This document shows, one piece after another, positions 1-7,770 of a stretch of 64,000 bases of DNA (position 1 is the first letter of the stretch; every line of letters begins with the position of its first letter). The notes below the pieces were generated by a model. The model did not search any database, was not told the DNA's origin, and saw only the letters and a program-made list of their open reading frames with translations. Source of the DNA: Nitrospirales bacterium (GTDB lineage: Bacteria; Nitrospirota; Nitrospiria; Nitrospirales; UBA8639); the NCBI GenBank assembly GCA_029261355.1, contig JAJDBM010000007.1:1-64000 (forward strand), given 5' to 3'. The position numbers and the translations under genes were made by a program.

Positions 1-1029
1 TATATGCCTGACGCGCTCCTCGGCCAGTCGATTGAAACGCTGATCCCTGACCGCTTCCGCCCTCAGCACCCCGGCCATCGCACCACCTTCTTTGCTGCGC
101 CCGAACCCCGCAGCATGGGTAGAGGGCGTGACCTCTATGGATTGCGCCACGATGGCTCTGAATTCCCTGTTGAAATTGGCCTCAATCCGCTGACCACCGA
201 CGACGGCTCCTTTGTCCTCGCCTCCGTCATCGATATCTCTGCTCGTAAGAAAGCCGAAGACGCATTGACTCAATATATTGAAAACCTTCGTCGGTCAAAT
301 ACGGAGCTTGAGCAGTTTGCATATGTTGCATCTCACGACCTCCAAGAACCATTAAGAAAAATTTGTAACTTCTCGGAGCTTTTGCAATCCCGTGCGAAAG
401 GGCTTCTCCCGCCAGACATAGAACAATACCTTATCCCAATCGTCAATGGAGCCATACGAATGCAAACACTCGTCCAGGACCTACTCTCCTTCTCAAAGAT
501 CAGTCGTGGAGAATTGATTGTCAAGACGGTGAACGTTCAAGAGATTGCTGAACTTGTGACAAGTACCCTGGATACCGTAATCACTGAATGCCAGGCCACG
601 ATCACAATTGGAACACTCCCCTCCATAAAAGTTAATCCAACCCAAATAGAACAACTCCTTCTAAACCTCATTGGAAATAGTCTAAAATATCGTGGCACAC
701 AACATCCTGTCATTGATATCTCAGCAACCAGGAACCAGGAGTATTGGGAGTTTGCCATTCGCGATAACGGAATAGGCCTTGACCCAATATATGCTAAGCA
801 GATTTTTGTGATTTTCCAACGACTCCATACAAAACAAGAGTTTGCGGGCACAGGCATAGGACTGGCCATTTGCCAAAAGATAGTGGAACATCATGGGGGG
901 GAAATCTGGGTCAAATCAACCCCTGGTGAAGGTTCAACTTTTTTCTTCACGATCCCACACACACCTCATCGAGAGCAGCGATTCCAAATCCAGCCACAAA
1001 CTCGGCAGAAGAAAACGCTGATACAATAA
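1..1029 (+). CDS. PAS-domain sensor histidine kinase, 5' end cut by window edge
   Basis: This is the C-terminal part of a sensor kinase; the frame is open to base 1, so the true start lies outside the window. Counting from the Met at base 4, residues 1-85 are the end of a PAS/PAC domain (DGSEFPVEIGL, then VIDISARKKAEDAL). A HisKA dimerisation domain follows, with phospho-acceptor His111 in ASHDLQEPLRK. The HATPase_c domain has an N box (NLIGNSLKYR), a G1 box (DNGIGLD) and a G2 box (GTGIGLAI). The H box is of the phytochrome-like type that usually partners Rcp1-type single-domain regulators, three of which lie downstream. No receiver domain is fused. Its input signal cannot be read from the fragment. 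Confidence 0.93.
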   Translation, partial: YMPDALLGQSIETLIPDRFRPQHPGHRTTFFAAPEPRSMGRGRDLYGLRHDGSEFPVEIGLNPLTTDDGSFVLASVIDISARKKAEDALTQYIENLRRSNTELEQFAYVASHDLQEPLRKICNFSELLQSRAKGLLPPDIEQYLIPIVNGAIRMQTLVQDLLSFSKISRGELIVKTVNVQEIAELVTSTLDTVITECQATITIGTLPSIKVNPTQIEQLLLNLIGNSLKYRGTQHPVIDISATRNQEYWEFAIRDNGIGLDPIYAKQIFVIFQRLHTKQEFAGTGIGLAICQKIVEHHGGEIWVKSTPGEGSTFFFTIPHTPHREQRFQIQPQTRQKKTLIQ

Positions 1030-1099
1030 GACCTTTCCGTTAGCCATGATGTGTAGCTGAACAGCTCAAAAACCTGACAAATGAGGGCGTCAAGCAGAT

Positions 1100-1963
1100 G
1101 TTCCTGGCCTATGTGGCATAAACTATTGGACAAAGTGCTTTCGTGTTCGATAGCCGGGTCAGTCGATCCACCACATTCGAGCCTTTACCCTCATCGGTCA
1201 TAATGACCAAGGCCAAGGGATCAGAATAACCGGCGTCAATTGGAATATCACGGCAGAAAAAATTTCCGAAGACGCCCTCACACACAGCACCGAGGAATTG
1301 CGCCAATCCAATGCTGAATTCGAAAAATTGCCTATGTAGCCGCAGATGATTTTTAAGAACCCTTACGATAACTCTGAATTACTCTGAACTTCTGAATCTG
1401 CGCATAAACCCCCTTGCCATCAAGTTTCTCACGCCTATAGTAGACAGCGCCCTACCCATGCAAACCTTCGTCCAAGACCTCCTGGCCTATTCACAAGTGG
1501 ACAGAGGCGAATTCAAGACCAAGACGACTGATCTCCAAAGACTCGTTCAACAGGTTACCGGAATCTTAGACCTGCTCGTCACTGAAACCCTAGCAACCGA
1601 GACAATAGGTCGCTCCCCACGACTCAGGACAACCCACCACAAATCGAACAAGTGCGCCAAAATCTCATTAGCCACACCTTAAAATATCGGAAGATCTGCT
1701 CACCTGAAATCGACATCCCGGCAACGGACAAAGGAAAAGAGTGGAAATATGCCATGGGAGATAACGGCATTGGGCTAGACGCACAATATGCCGCCCGGAC
1801 TTTTGTGATCTTTCAACGATTCCAGAGCAAAAAAGAATATTCTGGAATGGGAATTGGACTGACCATTTGAAAAGTAATTGTTGAATTGCATGGAGGAAAG
1901 AGATGGGTTGAATCAACCCTTGGCAAAGGCTCCATCTTTTTCTTCAGGCTACCACAACGTTAG
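1100..1963 (+). pseudogene. Decayed PAS-histidine kinase remnant
   Basis: A second kinase related to the preceding gene can be followed only across several frames. Near 1200-1320 there is a PAC-like end (ITGVNWNITAEKISEDAL) and the lead-in to an H box. A frameshift at about 1330 then gives AYVAADDF-stop-EPLR, which aligns with AYVASHDLQEPLR of the intact kinase: the acceptor His codon has become GAT (1345-1347) and the Gln codon a stop. The frame reopens at 1458 (QTFVQDLLAYSQVDRGEF), shifts again near 1650 and continues through an N-box relic (NLISHTLKYR) and DNGIGLD. It meets an internal TGA at 1868-1870, where the intact copy has Cys, and ends at TAG 1961. With the catalytic His gone and the frame broken at least twice, it cannot make a working kinase. 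Confidence 0.8.
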
Positions 1964-2080
1964 GATGCCTCTACCCCCTGTTATTTTCACGTGGGTGTCG
2001 GCACCCTTATGGCTTGAACTAGTTGACCTTTCTCCAGGTTATGTTAAGGTTTCATCTATTCCCCGTTCACGCTAAATTTT

Positions 2081-2086
2081 TATAAT
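2081..2086 (+). promoter_or_regulatory. Candidate -10 box upstream of the response-regulator cluster
   Basis: A perfect TATAAT lies 46 bp before the ATG of the first response regulator and after the kinase pseudogene. No convincing -35 hexamer is present at 16-18 bp. The following gene has a good ribosome site (AAGGAG) at about 2119. Confidence 0.4.
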
Positions 2087-2131
2087 CGACTTGTCAAAGT
2101 CACATTCTCTGAGTGCGTAAGGAGAGAAGTA

Positions 2132-2569
2132 ATGTCTAGTAAGTCAATTCACGTCCTCATGGTTGAGGACGATGCGGAAGATGTGATGCTCACGAAAGAA
2201 GCCCTTTCCTCATCGAAGGTTTCCCTTGACCTCCAAGTGGTAGAAGATGGAGCCCAGGCTATGGCCTACCTTCGACAAGAGCCACCATATGACAACGCGC
2301 CTCGACCGGACATGATTCTCCTCGACCTCAATCTTCCTAAAAAAAATGGCCGTGAAGTATTAAATGAGATGAGGGAAGATACGAACTTACGAGGCATCCC
2401 TGTCATCATCTTGACAACATCTGACCAGCAAGAAGATGTCTTGAAGACCTATGAGCTTGGCGCCAATTGTTATATCACCAAACCAGTCGGCCTCGAACAG
2501 TTTTCAAAAGTTGTCTCCTCCATCGACCATTTTTGGTTTTCCATTGTGAAACTGCCTCACTACGAGTAG
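2132..2569 (+). CDS. Rcp1-type single-domain response regulator (first of three)
   Basis: A 145-residue CheY-like receiver with no output domain. The acidic pocket is VEDDAED near residues 11-17, the phospho-acceptor Asp is residue 65 in ILLDLNLPKKNG, the switch Thr lies in ILTTSDQ and the Lys in YITKPVG. The end SIDHFWFSIVKLP is typical of the Rcp1 family, the partners of phytochrome-like kinases. AAGGAG precedes the ATG. The stop at 2567 is 4 bp from the next start, so the two genes are co-transcribed. The likely phosphate donors are the kinases at 1-1029 and 4040-5548; this is inferred from position. Confidence 0.92.
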   Translation: MSSKSIHVLMVEDDAEDVMLTKEALSSSKVSLDLQVVEDGAQAMAYLRQEPPYDNAPRPDMILLDLNLPKKNGREVLNEMREDTNLRGIPVIILTTSDQQEDVLKTYELGANCYITKPVGLEQFSKVVSSIDHFWFSIVKLPHYE

Positions 2570-2573
2570 CCAT

Positions 2574-3095
2574 ATGGTTTTACGTACACGAGAACTTGTC
2601 ATCATCGATGACGACGACGAGGATATATTGGTTTTACAGGAGAGTTTGGCCAACACAGGACTTGATTTTCATTTGACAATCATCCATAAGGGCTGTGAAG
2701 CAGTCAGGTACTTCGAACAACTCTCACACAACTCACTCGAACCCAACCCAGACCTCATTATCCTTGATCTCCAACTTCCCGACCTCAATGGAATTGATTT
2801 ACTTCGTACAATCCGCAATGATCCGGCTCTCATCAGAATTCCTATTATTGCCTATACCGGTCTAGATGATGGAAAACATATCGCGTCCTGTTACAAGGCT
2901 GGCATCAATTGTTGCATTAAAAAACCCACAACTATACAAGACGCAACAAATCTTGCAAATTCTATCAATGATTTTTGGTTCAAAACCCTCCGGCTCCCAA
3001 GCGATTACCAGCAGAGTCATTCAACCCACAATGGCACGAGTGAGCAGAATGTTGGACTACTCCCCAAGACCATGCCTCGAGGAGTCGTAAATTGA
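2574..3095 (+). CDS. Single-domain response regulator (second of three)
   Basis: A 173-residue receiver protein. IIDDDDED forms the acidic pocket, Asp65 in IILDLQLPDLNG is the acceptor, the switch Thr is in IAYTGLDD and the Lys in CIKKPTT. It keeps the Rcp1-like NDFWFKTLRLP end and adds about 35 polar residues without a recognisable domain. It is the most divergent of the three: the usual TTS after the fourth strand is YTG, and the loop after the Lys differs. It starts 4 bp after the previous stop, which indicates translational coupling. Confidence 0.88.
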   Translation: MVLRTRELVIIDDDDEDILVLQESLANTGLDFHLTIIHKGCEAVRYFEQLSHNSLEPNPDLIILDLQLPDLNGIDLLRTIRNDPALIRIPIIAYTGLDDGKHIASCYKAGINCCIKKPTTIQDATNLANSINDFWFKTLRLPSDYQQSHSTHNGTSEQNVGLLPKTMPRGVVN

Positions 3096-3165
3096 AAGCC
3101 TGAATGGAATGAGAGAGAATGCACGCATTGGACCTGCATCCACGACTCTCACCACTGGAATACTG

Positions 3166-3609
3166 ATGAAGGCTATGCCAATCACTGTGCTGCTGGTTGA
3201 AGACGATGAGGAAGATATATTCCTCATAAAAGATGCAATGGAAAAGTCGAAATTGACGGTCAACCTAGAAATTATCCATAATGGAGAAGACGCTCTACTC
3301 TACATTCGGCAAGAAGAACCCTTTGCACAGGCAAAGTTACCAGACCTCATTCTCCTTGATCTGAATATCCCTAAAAAAAATGCCTGGGCAGTCCTAAAAG
3401 AGATCAAGACAGACCCCTTACTCAGGTCATTCCCGGTCACGATCCTTACGACATCCAATCAAGATCCAGACATTCAGCGTGCCTATGACATGGGATGTAA
3501 TAGTTATGTCACGAAGCCTGTGGGCTTAAAAGAATTTCAGCGAGTCATCCAAACCATTGAAGCCTTTTGGTTTACCATCGTGAAATTGCCGTCTCGAACC
3601 AGTCGCTAA
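3166..3609 (+). CDS. Rcp1-type single-domain response regulator (third of three)
   Basis: A CheY-like receiver closely related to the one at 2132: VEDDEED pocket, acceptor Asp in ILLDLNIPKKNA, switch Thr in ILTTSNQ, Lys in YVTKPVG and the same FWFTIVKLP tail. The frame is open from 3109, but family alignment favours the Met at 3166 or 3175, because the receiver fold begins at ITVLLVEDD. The end of the gene is 78 bp from the KaiB-like gene. Three similar receivers in a row suggest local duplication followed by specialisation. Confidence 0.9.
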   Translation: MKAMPITVLLVEDDEEDIFLIKDAMEKSKLTVNLEIIHNGEDALLYIRQEEPFAQAKLPDLILLDLNIPKKNAWAVLKEIKTDPLLRSFPVTILTTSNQDPDIQRAYDMGCNSYVTKPVGLKEFQRVIQTIEAFWFTIVKLPSRTSR

Positions 3610-3687
3610 TACGTATGTCATCAACCGAGGTTCAATCACACAAAACTCATCTGCGAGATTCTTCGAGGAGTAAGGAAACAACCCACC

Positions 3688-3963
3688 ATGAAATCCGACC
3701 TCAAGCTCTACCTCCCTGGCCAGCCCCCTAAAAGCCACGTCGCGATAAAGACTCTTCATCAAATTCGCCATGAACAACTCCAACAGGAGTATGAGATAGC
3801 GATTATTGATGTCCTTGTAAATTCCCAGCTTGCTAAAGCTAAAAAATTCTTCGCCATACCAACGGTCATCAAAGAATTACCCCTTCCCATACGACGAGTG
3901 ATAGGCGACCCCTCAGAAAAAGAAAAAGTTCTCCTGGGCCTAGAGCTTTTTTCGTCCACATGA
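3688..3963 (+). CDS. kaiB: KaiB-like protein
   Basis: A 91-residue stand-alone KaiB-family protein. It aligns end to end with cyanobacterial KaiB as I recall it: LKLYLPGQPPKS at the start, EIAIIDVLVNSQLA in the middle, then AIPTV, KELPLPIRRVIGD and EKVLLGLEL. In cyanobacteria KaiB is a thioredoxin-like, fold-switching protein that binds KaiC and competes with the kinase SasA. Here the triple-Pro segment LPPPVRR is LPLPIRR, so one Pro is replaced. No kaiA or kaiC is present in the window, and the neighbours are Rcp1-type regulators and a hybrid kinase. A role as a signalling adaptor rather than a clock part is possible. The family call is firm, the function is not. Confidence 0.88.
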   Translation: MKSDLKLYLPGQPPKSHVAIKTLHQIRHEQLQQEYEIAIIDVLVNSQLAKAKKFFAIPTVIKELPLPIRRVIGDPSEKEKVLLGLELFSST

Positions 3964-3987
3964 CAACCATGACAACCATGACAACCA
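3961..3987 (+). repeat. Tandem 9-bp repeat, three copies
   Basis: TGACAACCA is repeated three times without change, starting on the stop codon of the KaiB-like gene. It lies in the 76-bp gap before the hybrid kinase. It could be a slippage-prone spacer or direct-repeat protein-binding sites. Confidence 0.85.
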
Positions 3988-4039
3988 ATTTTAGAGACAG
4001 TGCTGAGAAAAGTTCACAAGGAAGCGTTCGAGCATCGCC

Positions 4040-5548
4040 ATGACAAAACCTCTCTCACAATTCACCCTCAAGGAAGAGCAATTCCGCACACTCATCGAAC
4101 ATAACATTGATGGCATGGTGATCATTCGTCACGACCGTACCATTCAATTCGTGAACCCTGCCGCTTGCCGTTTTTTGGGACGTCAGGCTGATCAGCTACT
4201 CGGCGCTTCATTTGGATTTCCAGTTATTGCTGGACAGACGACGGAGATTGATCTCCATGGTCAAAATGGCTTGGTGACACCAGTTGAAATGCGTATGGTG
4301 ACGGTTGAGTGGGAGGGGCAAACCAATTACCTTGCCTGCCTGCGGGACCTGACTGAACGTCGTAAGTCTGAGGAAGAACGGAAACGTCTCGAAAATCAAA
4401 TGCAATATGCACAGAAGCTGGAAAGTCTTGGAGTATTGGCGGGCGGCATTGCCCATGATTTCAATAATTTATTGATGGCTATCGTCGCTCGAGCTGGATT
4501 AGGACTTCGGTCGGTCGGTCCAGAATCCCCAGCTCATCCGCACCTCAAGCATATTGAAAAATCTGGACTCCGTGGTGGCGAACTCGCCAACCAAATGTTG
4601 ACCTATGCTGGCAGGGGAAAGCCGACGATCCACTCGGTCAATGTTTCCCAATTGATTAAAGAAATGGCACACCTTCTCCGTGTATCAATATCCAAGCGCG
4701 CGGTATTAAGCTACGATCTCGCACAAACCCCTCCCCCCATCCAGGCTGACCCATCTCAACTGAGACAACTTGTCATGATCATGTTGACCAACTCGTCCGA
4801 AGCCATCGGGGAGCAAAGTGGCGCCATTACACTCTCAACCGGTTCAATTACAACAAATTTAGAGCATCTGAAAGACTGGTATGTGGCAGGTGATGTCCCA
4901 GTAGGTCTCGGTGTCTATATAGATGTTCGAGACACCGGACCAGGAATGGACGCGGACATCATTCCCAAAATATTTGACCCCTTCTTCACCACAAAATTTA
5001 CTGGACGTGGGTTAGGGTTGGCCGCTTTACTAGGTATCGTTCGAGCCCATGACGGAGCCGTTGTCGTCATGAGCCAGAAAGGTGAAGGCACACACGTTCG
5101 ACTCTTATTCCCCACCTCCGTCGACGAGAAATTAAACATTGCTCCCTTTCAACCTCTTGCCACTTCATGGAATCCCACTGGCACCGTGTTAGTCGTTGAT
5201 GACGAAGAAGACGTTAGAGTCGCCTCTCAACTTATACTTGAGGAAATTGGCTTTACCGTCATTGTCGCCTGTGATGGCCGTGAGGGGCTAGCACTCTATA
5301 CACAACATGCGGCCACGATCACACTGGTCTTACTGGACTTAACCATGCCACATATGAATGGAGAAGAATTATTTAATGCCATACGTCAACAAAACATGGA
5401 CGTACCCATAATGCTGTCGAGTGGGTATACAGAAGAAGATGCGTCAAAACGATTTGCAAGCGAAGGCGTTGCTGGATTCATTCAAAAACCATACCTCATT
5501 GACACGTTCATTGAAAAAATTCGGCAGGTCTTAGAAACTGAGAACTAA
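4040..5548 (+). CDS. PAS hybrid histidine kinase with C-terminal receiver
   Basis: A 502-residue soluble hybrid kinase. The domains in order are PAS (about 13-105), a short coil, HisKA with acceptor His139 in GGIAHDFNNLL (NtrB-like H box), HATPase_c (NSSEAIG, DTGPGMD, GRGLGLAA) and a receiver (about 378-502) with VVDDEEDVR, acceptor Asp in LVLLDLTMPHMNG and a Lys in FIQKPY. It has no membrane segment, so it senses a cytoplasmic cue. The fused receiver suggests a phosphorelay to the free receivers upstream. No phosphotransfer (HPt) protein is visible in the window. Confidence 0.93.
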   Translation: MTKPLSQFTLKEEQFRTLIEHNIDGMVIIRHDRTIQFVNPAACRFLGRQADQLLGASFGFPVIAGQTTEIDLHGQNGLVTPVEMRMVTVEWEGQTNYLACLRDLTERRKSEEERKRLENQMQYAQKLESLGVLAGGIAHDFNNLLMAIVARAGLGLRSVGPESPAHPHLKHIEKSGLRGGELANQMLTYAGRGKPTIHSVNVSQLIKEMAHLLRVSISKRAVLSYDLAQTPPPIQADPSQLRQLVMIMLTNSSEAIGEQSGAITLSTGSITTNLEHLKDWYVAGDVPVGLGVYIDVRDTGPGMDADIIPKIFDPFFTTKFTGRGLGLAALLGIVRAHDGAVVVMSQKGEGTHVRLLFPTSVDEKLNIAPFQPLATSWNPTGTVLVVDDEEDVRVASQLILEEIGFTVIVACDGREGLALYTQHAATITLVLLDLTMPHMNGEELFNAIRQQNMDVPIMLSSGYTEEDASKRFASEGVAGFIQKPYLIDTFIEKIRQVLETEN

Positions 5549-5691
5549 ATTCTGTTCTCTACGCTTGGACCTGCACATCGTCGCGCGTTCAAATTTTATT
5601 GCCACTTCGGTGAAGTAGGACCAGCAAGGAAGAGTAAAACGGACCGTGCGACAAGACTCTTCTAATTTCCCTTCACGCTTCACATTTTTTC

Positions 5692-6099
5692 TTATTGGGC
5701 ATACCGATACCCTCCGCTCATATGCCGTTCAAATGTTGTCGAAAGACCAAGATAATTTCGGTATAATGTCGACTTCATAATGCTGTCATTGTTCGGCGCC
5801 AGCTCACCAGCCTTTTGAAAATACTCAGCTGCCTCATCATATTCTTCAAGTTTGTGAAGAGTCAGGGCTAAATTATAATGCGCCTCAGGAAGTTGATTAT
5901 CAACGTGTATGGCTGCGAGAAAACGTTGCTTCGCCAATACCCATTCCCCATTATTGTAGGCCTCGATACCAGACAAATTCAGTTCGGATGCTTGAGGACT
6001 CACGATGGGTAAAACCGCAAGTGGACCAGTTAAGGCAACACATCCCTGCCCCAGAAAAATGAGAAACATGCCGAACCAGAATTTCCCAATACTCTTCAT
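5692..6099 (-). CDS. TPR-repeat lipoprotein
   Basis: A 135-residue exported protein. The N-terminus is a lipoprotein signal (FLIFLGQGC, lipobox Cys near residue 20). About 80 residues of tetratricopeptide repeats follow (GIEAYNNGEWVLAKQRFL; PEAHYNLALTLHKLEEYDEA). It resembles the lipoprotein at 48606-49082, sharing EAHYNLAL and the YFQKAGELAPN type of ending, so the two are likely paralogues. It is divergent from the oxidoreductase at 6209. A scaffold role in the envelope is probable; the partner is unknown. Confidence 0.8.
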   Translation of the reverse strand: MKSIGKFWFGMFLIFLGQGCVALTGPLAVLPIVSPQASELNLSGIEAYNNGEWVLAKQRFLAAIHVDNQLPEAHYNLALTLHKLEEYDEAAEYFQKAGELAPNNDSIMKSTLYRNYLGLSTTFERHMSGGYRYAQ

Positions 6100-6208
6100 T
6101 CTATTTCTTCCCCTTCTTCTCTTGTACTGTACTATTGCAGATGTTCATAAATCCGGGTAGGATGCCTAGCGGATAGGCTCTCGCATGACTTAGGACACGA
6201 ATACGCTC

Positions 6209-7600
6209 ATGAATCACGACATTATCATTATCGGTGGCGGTTCCGCTGGCTACGCGGCTGCCCGAGTAGCACGAGACGAAGGCGCCAATGTCGCCATCGT
6301 TGATCATGGGCCATTGGGAGGTCTGTGCATTCTTCGAGGCTGCATGCCCACGAAAACGATTCTACGCTCATCTGACATCATGTCTCTCATGAACCGTGCC
6401 GAAGAATTTGGCCTTGACCCAGTCGCTACCAAAGCCAATCTTTCGTCCATTATGGATCGAAAAGCGAAGCTCATTCAAGAATTCACAGATTATCGTATTG
6501 AATCGCTCCGCGATCCTCGCTTCACATTATATGAGGAGAGGGCTCAGTTCCTTTCACCAACAGAACTTCAAGCCGGACCACACCGATTGACAGCAAAAGC
6601 CTTCATCATCTCAACAGGATCAATTGTATCACGTGTGGCAATCCCCGGCCTTGAAGAAACTGGCTATATCACCAGTGATGAAGCACTTGAGCTCCGAACT
6701 CTTCCTCAATCAATGATCGTCTTAGGTGGAGGGGCTGTGGCTCTTGAATTCGCGCAATTCTATTCACGGCTGGGGAGTCAGGTGACCTTGCTTCAACGCA
6801 GTGCCCATATCATGTCCCAAGGTGATGAAGATCTCGCTCGTCCTGTTGAAGCACGCCTTCGAGAAGAAGGCATGACCGTCTTGACGTCTACAAATATTCA
6901 GCGTGTCAGCCAAACAAAAAGCCTCAAAACTGTCCACTATCTTCATGAAGGCAAAGAACAGAGCATATCGGCTGAAGTAATTCTTCAGGCACTTGGTCGA
7001 CAACCAAATATCGATGCACTGGATTTGAATAAAGTAAAGGTCTCAACCCATCGAGGAGCTATCACGGTTTCGGACGACATGCGAACATCAACTCCGCATA
7101 TCTTCGCAGTGGGTGATGTCAACGGTCTGCATGAAATTGTCCATATCGCAATCCAACAAGGGGAAATAGCCGGATGGAATGCGGTACATCCAGAAGCTTC
7201 CCCTCGCCTTCAAGACACACGGCTCAAAGCCCAAGTCGTCTTTACCGATCCACAAGTGGCAAACGTTGGATTGTCGGAACGGGAATGCCAACAGCAAGGG
7301 ATTAGCTATCTCGTCGCCTCTTACCCCTTTAGTGACCATGGGAAATCTCTATGTTTAGGGGAAACACACGGACATGTGAAGATTGTATGCGATCCCAAAA
7401 CCGGAGAGATCATTGGAGGCCATATCGTCGGCCCTGAAGCTTCCGAACTCATCCATGAACTGATTACCATCATGCATTTCCATGGCACCGTTCAGGACAT
7501 GCTCCTCATACCACACTACCATCCAACCCTTGCTGAGATCTTGACCTACCCTGCCGAAGAACTAGCGTCTAAACTTGAGTCACCGTCTTCTTCCCTGTAA
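6209..7600 (+). CDS. FAD-dependent pyridine nucleotide-disulfide oxidoreductase (mercuric reductase/dihydrolipoamide dehydrogenase type)
   Basis: 463 residues. The FAD site is IIIGGGSAGYAAARVA at the N-terminus, and the redox-active disulfide is in GLCILRGCMPTK. The NAD(P) site is VLGGGAVALEFAQ near residue 172, the second FAD motif is HIFAVGDVNG, and the dimerisation domain ends with HYHPTLAEILTYP, which supplies the catalytic His. The family passes electrons from NAD(P)H through FAD to a disulfide or similar acceptor. It lacks the MerA N-terminal metal domain and C-terminal Cys pair, so Hg(II) reduction is not supported. No 2-oxoacid dehydrogenase genes lie nearby, so lipoamide is not obviously the substrate either. 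Confidence 0.9.
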   Translation: MNHDIIIIGGGSAGYAAARVARDEGANVAIVDHGPLGGLCILRGCMPTKTILRSSDIMSLMNRAEEFGLDPVATKANLSSIMDRKAKLIQEFTDYRIESLRDPRFTLYEERAQFLSPTELQAGPHRLTAKAFIISTGSIVSRVAIPGLEETGYITSDEALELRTLPQSMIVLGGGAVALEFAQFYSRLGSQVTLLQRSAHIMSQGDEDLARPVEARLREEGMTVLTSTNIQRVSQTKSLKTVHYLHEGKEQSISAEVILQALGRQPNIDALDLNKVKVSTHRGAITVSDDMRTSTPHIFAVGDVNGLHEIVHIAIQQGEIAGWNAVHPEASPRLQDTRLKAQVVFTDPQVANVGLSERECQQQGISYLVASYPFSDHGKSLCLGETHGHVKIVCDPKTGEIIGGHIVGPEASELIHELITIMHFHGTVQDMLLIPHYHPTLAEILTYPAEELASKLESPSSSL

Positions 7601-7770
7601 AGACACATTTTATCTTCTGTAGACATCTTATAAACTACCTGGCCTCAGACCTTTCCCCGCGTACACATTTCTAAGTTTTCATGCTCAAAAGAATGCAATA
7701 AGATAAGGAACCATCCGCTTTATACATCACACCATCCTCGTGACTTCTTTACTTCGGAAATATTTTGCTC

